Source: Orobanche coerulescens
Taxonomy: Eukaryota > Streptophyta > Magnoliopsida > Lamiales > Orobanchaceae
NCBI GenBank assembly: GCA_033398695.1
Contig: CM065802.1
Coordinates: 202,945,096 to 203,009,095 of the forward strand
Direction: 5' to 3'
Length of the DNA: 64,000 bases
The translations under genes and the position numbers were made by a program. The notes beneath the pieces were generated by a model that was not told where the DNA came from, did not search any database, and saw nothing but the letters and a program-made list of their open reading frames with translations. Of this stretch, positions 11,861 to 22,685 are shown in pieces (the stretch's first letter is position 1; each line of letters opens with the position of its first letter).

Positions 11861-14547
11861 ATATCAAACCTCATGTAGTACAGAACTCCTACAGTCCGAT
11901 TCGCTACGCCAGAGCGATAACAAAATGCGACGAACAAACATCACTACGGTAGATTAATCCAACATCACAACAACCAAAACACAAGTCTAACGCTGATCAA
12001 GTATGAAATTCCGATAACCCAAAGGTTTGGAAGATCAAATACGAAGACAATTTCCCGAACTTAAGGAAATTACGAAGTAGCCCAAATGCTCAATAATCAC
12101 GATACGAGATCGAACAATAATAATCGGACAACAATGATCGAAGTTCACACCTCAACTCAAGACATTAAATGAACTTGTAAGAACTACAAGATGTTCATTT
12201 CGCATAGGGCTCACGAGAGTCGAACCAAACTTGAAAAGGTCATACCGATAAATGGATCGACCTAAAACAATGTCACAGCACGTTCGAACGACAAAAGCGA
12301 AGAACAAAACAAGTTCCGAAAGTATCAACAATCACAAGCGAGTCGATAGCAAGCAACTGGCAGACTATCCTTTCTGGAACGTCTCAGAGTCGATACTGAC
12401 ATCGGTGCTGGAGTCCATACCTCGAAGGACTCGGTAAACAACTCGCAAAACTGAACCCTGTGCCCCTCGGCATACTGAGCAGATAACCACTCAACACGAT
12501 GAAACACAACATCGTAAAATAGTATACCAAAGTTCCAACTCAGCACAACATATGAACATATGGCACAAATAGCAATAAGATAAAAATATCCACTCCGGAT
12601 AATTATACCGAGAATGACCAAGATAGTAAAATCATGGAAAAATTCAGAATGACCACGAAACTCGTTCGTTTCATAAAATATGAGAAGGAGAGCATGTCAT
12701 AAAATAATGACAACCCCAAGGCATATAATAAAACTCTAAAGTGGCACTCCCTACTTCAGAAAACTTACGAACGTAGCAATTCATAACTTACGATCATAAC
12801 TAACGGATCACATAACCATATCACAGAAAATTAACGACCATTATCGTTACAATCACGACCATAATATACCACACATGGTAGCCAATCGTTGTTAACATTA
12901 CTTTTTAAAACTCCATGACGTATCCATTTCATTGTTATCATTTGAAGATCTTTGAATTTATATGTTTATTCAAAATAAAATTTTGAATGTACTTTAGGTA
13001 CCTTGGGCTGTTTTATCAAGACTAGAACTACAATTCCCAACCGTTTGTTTTGAAAACCTTTAACAATAACTCGAAACAACAAGTTTTCTTGAAATCGACA
13101 TCATCAAGATGACCATATCATCACTTATCATCATCTCGGATACGTAAGGTAACCACATGTCACCATGCAACATCATAAAAATAACAACATACTAGGTATC
13201 GTGTGGCCATGCCCTCTTAGCATCGATCCTCGAAGGTTTCACTGAATCATTCCCAATTGGACAAACCATTCATATTAGCACTAATCACTTACACAACCAA
13301 CAACATCATCCAGATAACATCATACGAGTTACAAATCTGGTCCAACTAATGCAAAACACAACCGGATACTCAACCAAAATTCCTTCATAAGAAAGGCAAC
13401 ACGACAATAATTCAAATCACTCGGCCTCACAAGCCATCACTTTAGTTTAATCTCTAGTTTTTTACTCTAAGTGATAAATCCATGTTAGCACACATCACAT
13501 CTTAACGTGCGCTAAGTACACAATTAGCGTGCGTTGATCGATCCAATACAGGTAATTTTCCAATCCGAGTTTAAAGTTTAAACCGAGTAAGATTTTTTCT
13601 CTTTCATTATTTATTTTTGAAGGTAGAGATCACATTTTTATTTTGAAATATAAAAATTTTATGGTGTGAAAGGCTTTTAAATCGTGTACTCGAATTATTG
13701 GAAAATAAAACCAATGTGTTTAAATCATTTCCGAAAAAAATCCTCTCAAACATGACAAAAGATTAACGACGATAAATTTTTAAAAAATGTCCAAATACTT
13801 TAAAACACCTCTTTCAAATACCATCGTTGGGTTTCATTTGAGAATACAAGGCCGGCTCGCCAATTTCAAACAATTTTCTAAATCCACACGAAATTGCCGC
13901 TTAACCGCACCGTCAAAACATTTTCGAAATTTGGTTTTCCCCAAACTTATTCAAGTCTATGAAATTACAGGAAAGCGTTTTCAAATACGCACGCAGCAGA
14001 CATATTTTCCAATGAAACACATTTGTAGCATATAACAATAATTAGCCAAAATAGGCCATTCTCAAACACATGGCTACACGACATTCAAAATCACTAATTC
14101 ATCAAATATAACTCATTACTCCCAAATTTAAACACACATCAAAATCATGTATCTGAGTTTCTCAAAAAACTCTACCGTCGATACCTTTCTTGAAACACGT
14201 CAAGGTTCAAGGTTTCATATCATACTACACCGCTCGGTGTCAAATCCATCAATACATCCAGCTCATTACACACGTAGTATACCACAAGTATCAAATACGA
14301 ATTCCATCTCCATGACACGCATGTAAACAGAGTCATGAAACAAAGATAATACACATAAAAGAGAAGACTTACATACACAGGTCGCACGAAGATGATGGCT
14401 GCAACACGATACTAATCACGACCGATAACTCAGACAACGTGTCGCGACACGACTCATTCAGACAAAATCCGATAAGACAAGACTCAACAATATATGACTT
14501 GTCCCGACAACCTAGGTTTCCACAACCTAAGCTCTGATACCATGTTC
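11861..14547 (-). mobile_element. G1 internal region, apparently non-coding
   Basis: Continuation of the G1 internal region after the copia-1 insertion. Together with 3444-3538 it is only about 2.8 kb, far shorter than the 4-5 kb gag-pol of complete chromoviruses. I find no protease, RT or integrase motif on either strand. A 98-codon minus-strand frame (12325-12621) has no domain I recognise and I do not call it a gene. The last 830 bp (from 13720) repeat window bases 1-827. A palindrome-like cluster (TTAACGTGCGCTAAG, TTAGCGTGCGTTG) lies near 13503-13537. The element looks non-autonomous. Confidence 0.65.
14531..14542 (-). other. Primer binding site of the second G1 LTR
   Basis: The minus strand reads TGGTATCAGAGC five bases inside the LTR edge, identical to the site at 811-822. 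Confidence 0.85.
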
Positions 14548-15656
14548 TGTAACACCCCCAATCCACTCAGGAATATTACAGCGCCGCAGACTCTCTCCAT
14601 GAGGATCTACCAGGCTAATTACAGAAAAGGACATCACATTACTTGCCGACATGGCTAAATAACAAACCATTAGACCGATTTTGTCTTTCACCACAAATAT
14701 ACAACTTAAACATTATATACACAACTCTTTAAAAACTCATACCCGCGCAGGGGTCAAAATACAACAACACTCCTATACAGCGGGAAAACACTACAGCGGA
14801 AAGAAAATACATGACGACCACCAATTCCAAGTACTAGTCTACATGTAATTAGTATCATTTATCTTCCATCATACTTCGTACTGATCCTGTGATTAACTCC
14901 CCAAGAACCTACAAGTACCTGGATGCAATACAGACATCTACCCCCCGATTACTCGGGGGATAGCAAAATTCCACTATTTTGCTAGTGCAAGTATAAAGTG
15001 CAATTATGAGCCGTACACATCATATTCCAAGAATATAATAATCTGAACCAAACAATGGTAAATAACTTAGGGTCACATGCAATCGATGGTGAATAAATGA
15101 AATCATATAATTCAAGATTAGTATTCAGGAATAACTAAATCTCATTACATCTCATTTCAATTTCATGCGTGATTAATCAAAATATTCGTGGAACCGCACC
15201 AAAGGCAACAGAATCCTCTAAGAACTCGTCAGTCCATCCCAGAGTGAATATATATATAATCACAAACCGAAATATTCGTGGAACCGCACCAAAGGCAACA
15301 GAACCCTCTGAGGACTCGTCCGTCCATACCAGAGTGAATATATATAATCAATTGACTTCAAGACTAGTATGCCGGAGTAACTAAGTCTCATTGTATGTCA
15401 CATTTCATTTATATGCATGATTACCCATGGAACCGCACCAGAAGCAACGGAGCCCTCTGAGGTCTCGTCGGACCCTCCCAGAGTGGTTAACCCAAAAATA
15501 TTCGTGGAACCGCACTAGAGTCAGCGGAACCCTCTGAGGACTCGTCAGTCCATCCCAGAGTGAATATATAAAATCATACACCACGAGAAGATATAATTCG
15601 CAAACAACACCGAATAGTACCACCTCCTCACAAAGGAGTCAGCAAGCAATTCAACA
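14548..15656 (-). repeat. G1 5' LTR, truncated at 15656
   Basis: It begins TGTAACACCC and follows the LTR at 828 closely, including the tandem repeats, until TCAACA at 15656. There the match stops abruptly about 1.1 kb into a 2.6-kb LTR and unrelated sequence begins, so the rest of the LTR lies beyond later insertions and outside the window. Confidence 0.85.
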
Positions 15657-16427
15657 TAGGGCTATTAGCGGTCCAAGTATACTCGAGAACTGCCTGAGAA
15701 CCACTCGATAATACTCAGGACCGATACTCACCCAAAACGTTAGCGGTCCGGATACTAGTACTGAAGTAAGAACCGAAACCGATAAGGACTGAAACCGGTA
15801 ACCCGGTAAAAAACCCGATAATTTTTTAATTATTTTATATATATCAAATATATCTTTACTTAAGTCATATACCAAACATATGATTCTTCCAAACATGTCT
15901 TAAGTCTAGCCGTCCAGGTATAAGAACCCATTTAGAGTGACCTACTTCACTCCTCACTCACTCTCCGCCTATTTTTTTCCTCTCTCTCAAATTTTCAATC
16001 GATACTTTCCCTTTTCTTCTACAGATTAATCTTATCCTGTCTTTATTCTCTCCCACCACCTGTTCTTCCTATAGTTCAGATTAAAGGTAGTGCTCCTTTC
16101 TTTGCTCGCTTCAGGCTTCAGTAGATTAGCTCGGCTCCTTCGGTTTTTCTACAGTTCAGAGCTTCTTCAGATTAAAGGTAGCTCTCATCTTATCTTTTCC
16201 GATTCAAGTACTCGCTCCTCATTCGGTCCTCATCTATTTCTCATCTCTCTCATCTCACCATTATTTAACCATGCATGTCCTGTTTTACTTTAATTATCAG
16301 ATTTTTATTTACTATTTCAATATTAATTCATTTGTGTATTTTGAATAATTATGCTTTAATTATAGTTAGGGTTCATAATTTTATAGCTTTTGGTATTAAA
16401 TTAGGGTTCATAATTCGATCGGCATAA
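15657..16427 (+). mobile_element. Ac/hAT-like DNA transposon 5' terminus, truncated
   Basis: The segment starts TAGGGC right where the G1 LTR is broken and runs into short repeats of ACCGAAACCGATAAGG and GAAACCGGTAACCCGGT type, resembling the subterminal region of Ac-family hAT elements. A CT-rich stretch with leader-like character follows. No transposase ORF is present; the remainder would lie beyond the Tat insertion and outside the window. The 8-bp duplication expected of hAT cannot be tested. The class call is based on style of termini only. Confidence 0.45.
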
Positions 16428-17387
16428 TGGTCGGATGCCAACCGAAGAAGACAGATGCTGGTCAAATGCCTAGCGGTCGACGTCCAAGGCGATCTTCTAT
16501 TGGCACCTGGCGATCGCCTCTAGTGTTCGACTGGGGATGACCGTCCCATGCCACGCGTAAGTCCAACATCCGTCAAAGTCTGCGAAGACCGAATCTCGGG
16601 ATGAAGGCCCACTTGTAGATCCGCAAAAGGCACCGTAAGAACACGCCTTACTCCAGCCCATCAGAAGCTGTCAGTGACAAGGACGGCCTCACCTACCGAC
16701 AGACCCGCCGAAAGGTCCTAGGTGGGACCTCCCAAGACAACGACAACAGGCTGTACTCCAGCCCATCAGCAGCTATCAGTGACAAGAATGGCCTCACCTA
16801 CCAACAGACCCGCCGAAAGGTCCTAGGTGGGACCTTCCAAGACAGCGACGTGAGGCACATGTCGCCTCCTCATTGGTTCGCGCATCCGGATGCCAGCTGT
16901 AGCTACGGACTTTAGGGAAATAGTCCCACGTGCTGGGACGATCGCCCGCCTTATTTAATGTAGGAACAGCGATCGCCCGTGTGGGACAGGGACATCCCAG
17001 AAACCTCTTCTACTATAAATAGGAGGCCTCCAGCATTGGCAAAAAGGACGTTACAACGTAAACATGATTACACACAGCAAACGATACAGAGAACACCTCA
17101 TCTTTGTAGCAAGAACTCATAGAGCTTTAACTCTGGTTCTTCCAGCAAACAATAGCACTCAAGAGTTAGATAACTAGGGTCTTTACACTCATCGTAATTG
17201 TACTCTAACATTAATATTTGTACTCACAAGTATTCATACTAATAATATCTCACGAGAGCATTCAAACTCGGGACTAACAACCCCGGCAAATCTTGTGTTA
17301 TTTACTTCCCCACGGACGTGCTCTCGCATTTTGTTTGTTACTCGTCCATTCCAGCATATCATCTCCGGATAATATTTTGGGTAACAA
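16428..17387 (+). repeat. Tat 5' LTR (left edge approximate)
   Basis: The right edge is set by the primer-site-like sequence starting at about 17391. The left edge is a guess at the TGGTCGG where composition changes from AT-rich hAT-like to GC-rich sequence; without the 3' LTR it cannot be fixed. A TATA box CTATAAATAGG is at 17013-17023, and CACGTG lies near 16926. Confidence 0.6.
16649..16851. repeat. 105-bp tandem duplication in the Tat LTR U3
   Basis: TACTCCAGCCCATCAG starts at 16649 and again at 16754, and the following bases (GCCTCACCTACC, GACCCGCCGAAAGG, TCCTAGGTGGGACC) repeat with a few substitutions. The unit lies upstream of the TATA box, where duplicated enhancers are common in LTRs. 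Confidence 0.9.
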
Positions 17388-17390
17388 CAA

Positions 17391-17409
17391 TTGGCGCTAG
17401 AAGAAGGGG
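17391..17409 (+). other. Tat primer binding site
   Basis: TTGGCGCTAGAAGAAGGGG follows the LTR end. The position and the TGGCGC start fit a tRNA primer site; I do not assign the tRNA. Confidence 0.6.
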
Positions 17410-17518
17410 TCCCTGAATCTCCGTTTTCATTCCGACCGTTTCGAAGAACACTCACTGTTCTCCGGGGCATATACTTGAAGAAACACTTACTGTTCTTCAA
17501 AGAAAAACCTTCAGAATA

Positions 17519-17622
17519 ATGACGTCGGCCACGACCTCGAAAAGAGCCACCCTACGATCCTCCTGGTGCCTTATTCCGGCCCAGGCCGAGTCCCAACCTA
17601 CAGCGGAAGGCGACCGCGACGA
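17519..17622 (+). pseudogene. Tat ORF start, interrupted by the composite
   Basis: The reading frame opens at the first ATG after the primer site (MTSATTSKRATLRSSW) and runs open to the insertion point. On the far side (from 41887) the sequence continues with the same composition, and a QTAEQIEEAMAILRERR segment follows in a different frame. The first 35 codons carry no domain. Confidence 0.55.
17618..17622. repeat. Target site duplication GACGA, left of the composite
   Basis: GACGA directly precedes TGTTAGG at 17623 and recurs directly after CCTAACA at 41882-41886. Confidence 0.9.
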
Positions 17623-18863
17623 TGTTAGGCGTATTTTTATGCGTTTTTATATCATTATTTTATCTCCATCTTGAGCCTGAATCAGCATAAATGAGCTTTT
17701 AATGCATTATTTTTATATGTTTTGCAGGAAATCGGAGTCCGGAAGCCAAAACGATGAAAAACGGGCGAAAATAGCAGTTTTTGGTCACGAGCCGCGGCAC
17801 ACACCAAGTGAACCGCGGCACACGAAGACAACCAGCAAATAATGTACCCACTGTACTGTGTGCCGCGGCACAGAAAGCGCAAAAGACGCCCTGGTTGTGT
17901 GTGGGAGAATTGGGTCGCGGCTTTTGGGCCGCTTGGGCTTTTGGGGTGTTGCGCCGAGAGGAGATTGACGTGAGGAAACCATTTGATTTGCGGGGAAGAG
18001 GAGAAAACTACTGAAGGATAGAAAGAGAAATAATATAAAAAGGCACATGATAGAACAGATTAGGGAGAACCGAGAGAAGAGTTGGGTGGCGGAAGTAATA
18101 AGGGGAAAACAAGGTGTAGATTTGTGGGGCAACGACAACACCACGGATCCCTACGGTTTTTCTGCATCTTAGTTTTTTTTTAGATTTATTCGAGTAGGAT
18201 TTTGATTGTAGCCAATTTCATGACGGTTTGATTATTTATTATTATTTCGATTTACTCGTTATTCTATTGAATTGGATTCTTCTTACTGTTCTTAATGCTT
18301 TTTAATTGTCTGGCCAACAGTTAATTTGTTTTGAATATCTTTATGGATTCGGGAGATGAAATTTAGGCATAGTTCTTGTGAGACGAATCATAATTTTCGT
18401 GAGATAGGAATATACTCTTGGGAATTGTGAAGCCTAATTATTGTGGGAATTCTTGAACTGTTTTAGCTATTAATTATCTGATTCGAATAGGGATATATCG
18501 AGCTAGTAATTCGTAGTATTTTCTATCGACCTTGGGAAAGGCTTTAGAATAATTTAGGAATTCCTGGCTTACAATCAATTGAATAACAGTGAATTGAATC
18601 GAATAAATATCATTCCCGATTGTTTGAGGTGAAAATCATAATCCTACCCCTTATTATTATTATTATTATTAGTACTATTATTTACTTTCTGCAATTAGTT
18701 TAGATATAAACTCTATTTAATTGTTCTTCAAATAAAATTGTGAGTTGACTAAATTTTGGTACTTAGTGAAATCAGTCCTCGTGGGAACGATACTCTACTT
18801 ATCACTTTATTACTTGTTGACACCGTGCACTTGCGGCATATTGTGAGGAATTTTCCCGCAACA
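17623..18863 (+). repeat. F1 LTR a (plus orientation)
   Basis: The 1241-bp LTR runs from TGTTAGGCG to CCCGCAACA. It has GCCGCGGC palindromes at 17791-17871, a TATA box (ATAATATAAAAAGG) near 18030-18043, and a TTA microsatellite near 18652. Relative to the other three F1 LTRs it lacks a stretch of about 20-25 bp between two CCGCGGCAC copies, which fits a deletion by recombination between them. Confidence 0.95.
17789..17871. promoter_or_regulatory. CCGCGG palindrome cluster in F1 LTR a
   Basis: GAGCCGCGGCAC, GAACCGCGGCAC and the perfect 12-bp palindrome GTGCCGCGGCAC (17860-17871) lie 160-240 bp upstream of the TATA box. The same motif forms clusters in the other F1 LTRs (26405-26520, 37741-37850, 41612-41718), in the F2 LTR (29872-30040), and in both gag-protease internal regions. 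Confidence 0.8.
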
Positions 18864-18869
18864 AGTTTT

Positions 18870-18887
18870 TGGCGCCGTTTGGGACTC
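18870..18887 (+). other. F1 primer binding site (tRNA-Asp type), decayed
   Basis: TGGCGCCGTTTGGGACTC is a damaged form of TGGCGCCGTTGCCGGGG, complementary to the 3' end of plant tRNA-Asp. Intact forms are seen on the minus strand beside the other F1 LTRs. Confidence 0.8.
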
Positions 18888-18974
18888 GATTTTCGCTAAT
18901 ATAAATACCAAGCGACTCTAATTTTAATTTGAAGTTTCTTCTTTAGTTTCTATATTTTTATTTTTTTTTTCATT

Positions 18975-19947
18975 ATGTTTTCCTATGAGTATCGTGACCC
19001 TTGGCATTTCATAAATCCCAATGTTCTTAATAATTCGCCAAATAGAATTCGATCGGCCCCCTCCCCCAAAACAAAAGACCATACTTGAACAATGTGTAGA
19101 CGTTCTTAAAAATCCTGATAGTAGCATTTTTGAGCTAGCATGTGCACATCGTGGTCTTGAGGTTCACTACGGTTATTTTCCAGCTCATTTATTTAGTAGT
19201 GAAGTTGAGGGGGAGGTTGAGAAGAATGACATGTTGAGTTTTAGGGTCAGTCAGCCCCCTCCCCCAAAACAAAAGACCATACTTGAACAATGTGTAGACG
19301 TTCTTAAAAATCCTGATAGTACCCTTTTTGAGCTACAATGCGCACATCGTGGTCTTGAGGTTCACTACGGTTATTTTCCAGCTCATTTATTTAGTAGTGA
19401 AGTTGAGGGGGAGGTTGAGAAGAATGACATGTTGAGTTTTAGGGTCGATCCCCCAGCACCCAATGATTTCATAAAGTGTGATGAGCCTAGAGAAGAAGTT
19501 ATCATTGATGATGTTTCCAAAGAAATTCCATTAAATTGTCATCAAACTTCGACTGATAAGGTGAATACTTTTGTGCCAAAAATTTTATTAACGGTGCCAC
19601 GCATAATTTTTCCTAAATCCATAATGGGAGAGATTGACCCCATTACTCATGATTTTGTTGAGGCTGATTCTTCGAGTTCTAATGAGGTTGTGCATGATAA
19701 TTCTTTATTATTTGCCCATTCGAACTCTGCTTATTTTTCGTGCCTTATGATTATTACATTCTTCCATCATTTTTTGGTTGCCCGCATATTTACTCTTACC
19801 CATTATTTTTGGCAACCGGGCATGAACCAAAGCCTCCCTTATGGAATAAGAGGCTTATTGATTGCAAGAAGGGGGTATTTGGCAATCTCCCAAGAAAAAA
19901 GCCACGTTAAATTTTTTTCGCCACGTCGTGCTCAAGACGTAAAATAG
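18975..19947 (+). pseudogene. Unknown ORF of the F1 non-autonomous element, frame-shifted copy
   Basis: This is the plus-strand counterpart of the intact ORF at 39529-40500. The original start (MFSYEYRDPWHFINPNVLNN) is at 18975, but one extra base before the first PPPPKQK puts it out of frame; an open frame begins instead at 19021. A run of five instead of six T near 19735 shifts the frame again, and a run of five instead of four G near 19870 restores it. The protein carries a 66-residue unit twice (DNA 19056-19253 and 19254-19451, 198 bp each), starting PPPPKQKTILEQCVDVLKNP. I recognise no family. It sits right after the primer site, where gag would be. Confidence 0.75.
19056..19451. repeat. 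198-bp in-frame tandem duplication within the unknown ORF
   Basis: Two copies of 198 bp (66 codons) start at CCCCCTCCCCC at 19056 and 19254. They differ mainly in the IFELACAH versus LFELQCAH segment. Inverted counterparts lie at about 40028-40425. Confidence 0.95.
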
Positions 19948-21459
19948 AGCGCTGGATGGGAGGCAACCCATCATTTTTACTTGCTTTCTAGTTAGTTGTT
20001 TTTATTTGATTTTTCGTTATTAATTATTTTTCTTTGTTTTGTTATTTCATTTGGATTCGTGTATTCTTGTTGGCCCTTATTTCTCTGATATTTCTTTATG
20101 ACCCCTATGAGTTATTATTCTTCATATTCTAGTCTTTCTTGATTTAATGTCTATTGTTATCTCATGACTAGAGACTAAGTTTGGGGGTCCTCGTGATCTT
20201 GAGCGTTATTTGAAGTATGGATTGATCGACGCGTTTCCACTCGGACATGTCCGGTGTTCAAGAAGACATTTGGAATAAGTTTCACTTTTCCTTATCTCTT
20301 TTATTTTCACATGAGTTTTATTATTGATAATGTTATGTGTAGTGGACTTTATTTTGCATGCTGTTGATGGTTTTTGCAAGCTTGAATTTTTCGTGAATTT
20401 TTTGTGCTTCCATGTGTAAAACTGATGTTACGATACTGATTTCTCTTGTAAGAAACGGTTGAGTTTTAGTCGAGTTGCAATCAGCGATATCTGTTTCTGT
20501 TGAGTATTCAATTAGGTCCGAAATTTTATCATTTTTGTAGAAATTTTAGCAGATAAGAAAAGAGACATACGTGTTTTCAAATCACCATTTATACGTTTCG
20601 TTAAACTTTTCGCGTAGCTCGTCGTCCAGTACCATGAGTCTTGTTGGCATTTAAATTGAGTTTAGAGTCGGACAGTTTTTCCCAAGAAAAAGTCGAGATA
20701 TTAATTGTTCTATGATGGGAAGTTTAGTAACTGGGGGTATTCACGTGACCCGTTGTTTACTCTCGCGTAAAACGACGACCCTGAATAGATTAATAATTTA
20801 GAAATTTCGCATTACCGATGATGGGAAGCCTAGTAACCGGGGGTATTCACGTGACCCGTTGTTTACTCTCGCGTAACACAGCAACCTTGACATGCGGGAA
20901 TTGCTATTCGAGTTTTTCTCCATTTGTAGAGGGGACTTAGTAACTAGAAGCATCCATGTGCCCCATGAGTGTCTTTTACGTCAAACGGTTCCCCGATACA
21001 TGAGAATGGAAATCCACCCTAGGATCATCCCGATGAAATATCCCGAGAACCGAAACCTAGTGGTTAACTCGAATCATATTATTGACCATACATAAGGGAA
21101 TCTTTGTCTAGGCGTAATTTTGATAATGAAACTCTTGAATTTTGCCACTAGGCGTGGGGAGGCGAATTGGCTTGTTTAATCTAACCCTTCATATTGACGG
21201 TCGGTTAAATTCACGCTTGTTAATCTTTGAGCTTGATTTTCTCCATGAACGATTGATTAGGACTGAAATTGGTTACTTAGTGGAATCAGTGTCCGGGACG
21301 TGACTCACTAATACGATACTTGTATTATTCTTTGAGATTTTCAGGGTAGTATTGATTAAGTTGAGCACTATGGATTTGCATGATTATTCACGATACATTT
21401 TGTTTAAAATTGAAAATTGTTTGCTTGAGGACAAGCAAAGGCTCAAGTTTGGGGGTATT
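19948..21459 (+). other. F1 non-autonomous element 3' UTR with tandem repeats and polypurine tract
   Basis: After the ORF the sequence has the AGCGCTGGATGGGAGGCAAC stretch, an AT-rich stretch without genes, then repeats of about 107 bp (about 20714, 20820 and a diverged copy at 20930) with AGTAACCGGGGGTATTCACG followed by TGACCCGTTG. It ends with the polypurine tract AAGTTTGGGGGTATTT (21445-21460) against the LTR fragment. No coding region is seen. Confidence 0.75.
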
Positions 21460-21627
21460 TGTTAGGCGTATTTTTATGCGTTTTTATATCATTATTTTAT
21501 ATCCATCTTGAGCCTAAATCAGCATAAATGAGCTTTTAATGCATTATTTTTATATGTTTTGCAGGAAATCGGAGTCCGGAAGCCAACACGATAAAAAACG
21601 GGCGAAAATAGCAGTTTTTGGTCATGA
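21460..21627 (+). repeat. F1 3' LTR fragment, broken at 21624-21627
   Basis: The first 168 bases of the F1 LTR (TGTTAGGCG through TTTTTGGTCATGA) follow the polypurine tract, then the sequence switches to the minus-strand F1 internal region. ATGA at 21624-21627 belongs to both parents, so the join has 4 bp of microhomology. Confidence 0.9.
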
Positions 21628-22685
21628 TCTACGCTCGGCTAAGGATGTCCAGCCAGAAATCCCGAATTTAACAAAATAGCGCATATGTGAGAGAAGGATG
21701 AAATTGGACTTAAACGTTTAACCTGGATGTAAGGGTTGGGCTTGCTGTAAATTCAAAACGTATACGTTGCACGAAAATTCAAAAGATTGTTTTTCCAAAG
21801 AAAATTTTTCACTTAGGCAATTTATCAAACACCTTGAGGGCACAAGTTTACTTGAAGAATAAACATGACTATAGCTCGATTCAACCCCCGAGAACAGCAA
21901 CACAATTCAATCATCATCAACACAACACACTCAACTCATTCATATTCCAAACTAACCATGAAAATTCGATTAAAACTACCATGTTATTCCCTAAACCATC
22001 CTAGAAATTTTGAAGGAAAATAAACATGTTCAATCCATCCCAAGCATAAACAACTTCAAATTTGAATCCATAAACAAGTAGAGATTAAAGATTGGAACAT
22101 ACCTTGATTGGTTTTGTGAAGAGTGCAAGAAGAAATCGCAAGAATGATTGGACAAGTATTTCGGCTGATTCGCTACCGGGGAGGGAAGGAGAAGGGAAAA
22201 AGGCGTACCTGGTATGGCCGGCCAACTGCGCGTTATATGCTACCTGGCCCTCTCAGATTCCGCATAGTGTGCCGCGGCACAGCTAAAGTGAGCCGCGACA
22301 CAGAGTACAGTCCCTTTTTACCTTTTGCTCGTTTTGTCGTGTGCCGCGGCACTGAGTTCGTGTGCCGCGGCTCAGTTCTCAAGTGTGACGCGGCTCATTT
22401 ATGCCGTGCCGCGGCACAAGGTACAGTTGGTTTAGCCTCCCCTTATGATTTATGTGTGTCGCGGCTCAGACTTCAGTTTCTTCCCTGGGACTTTTCTGCA
22501 CAGAATTTTGAGCAGAACTCGTTAAAAGCGAGAGGCAGAAGCAAATTGAAGCACAAAAATGAAGAAAAAATAGAAATCAAAGATGCAAGAAAAATAAAGG
22601 AACGCAAAAATCTACAACTACGAACTCAGGTTGCCTCCCGAGAAGCGCTAAGTTTAAAGTCTTCAGCCGGACCTATTTGAAAATA
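21628..22685 (-). other. F1 region downstream of gag-protease: palindromes and partial intron-like segment
   Basis: This matches 32941-34021. Reading on the minus strand from gag, it has the AGCGCTTCTCGGGAGGCAAC stretch (also seen after the unknown ORF), then seven or eight CCGCGG palindromes at 22266-22470, a TATA-like CATATAACGCG near 22230, a CT-rich leader, and a splice-donor-like AAG|GTATGTTCC. This copy is cut at 21624, before the acceptor and the accessory ORF. Two of the palindromes are mutated here compared with the other copy. Confidence 0.65.
22266..22470. promoter_or_regulatory. CCGCGG palindrome cluster outside the LTR, copy 1
   Basis: GTGCCGCGGCAC and GTGCCGCGGCTC variants occur at least seven times in about 200 bp, including GAGCCGCGACAC-type decayed forms. 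The cluster is located downstream of gag-protease and upstream of a TATA-like run on the minus strand, the same arrangement as in the LTR promoter. Confidence 0.7.

Noticed and set aside
12325..12621. 98-codon minus-strand ORF in the G1 internal region
   Set aside because: No recognisable domain, no conserved partner in the window, and length possible by chance.
17785..18144. Minus-strand ORFs of about 120 codons in the F1 LTRs (also 26133-26513, 37470-37850, 41341-41724)
   Set aside because: They lie antisense across the U3 promoter and leader; conservation follows the LTR itself. The hydrophobic N-terminus comes from a purine-rich leader read in reverse.
22266..22470. CRISPR-like array from the regularly recurring CCGCGG motif
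   Set aside because: Spacing is irregular, the motif is only 12 bp and varies, and the context is a plant retrotransposon.
22123..22680. 185-codon plus-strand ORF over the CCGCGG cluster (repeated VCRGT words)
   Set aside because: It is antisense to the element, its repeated peptide words come from the DNA palindromes, and the second copy is broken.
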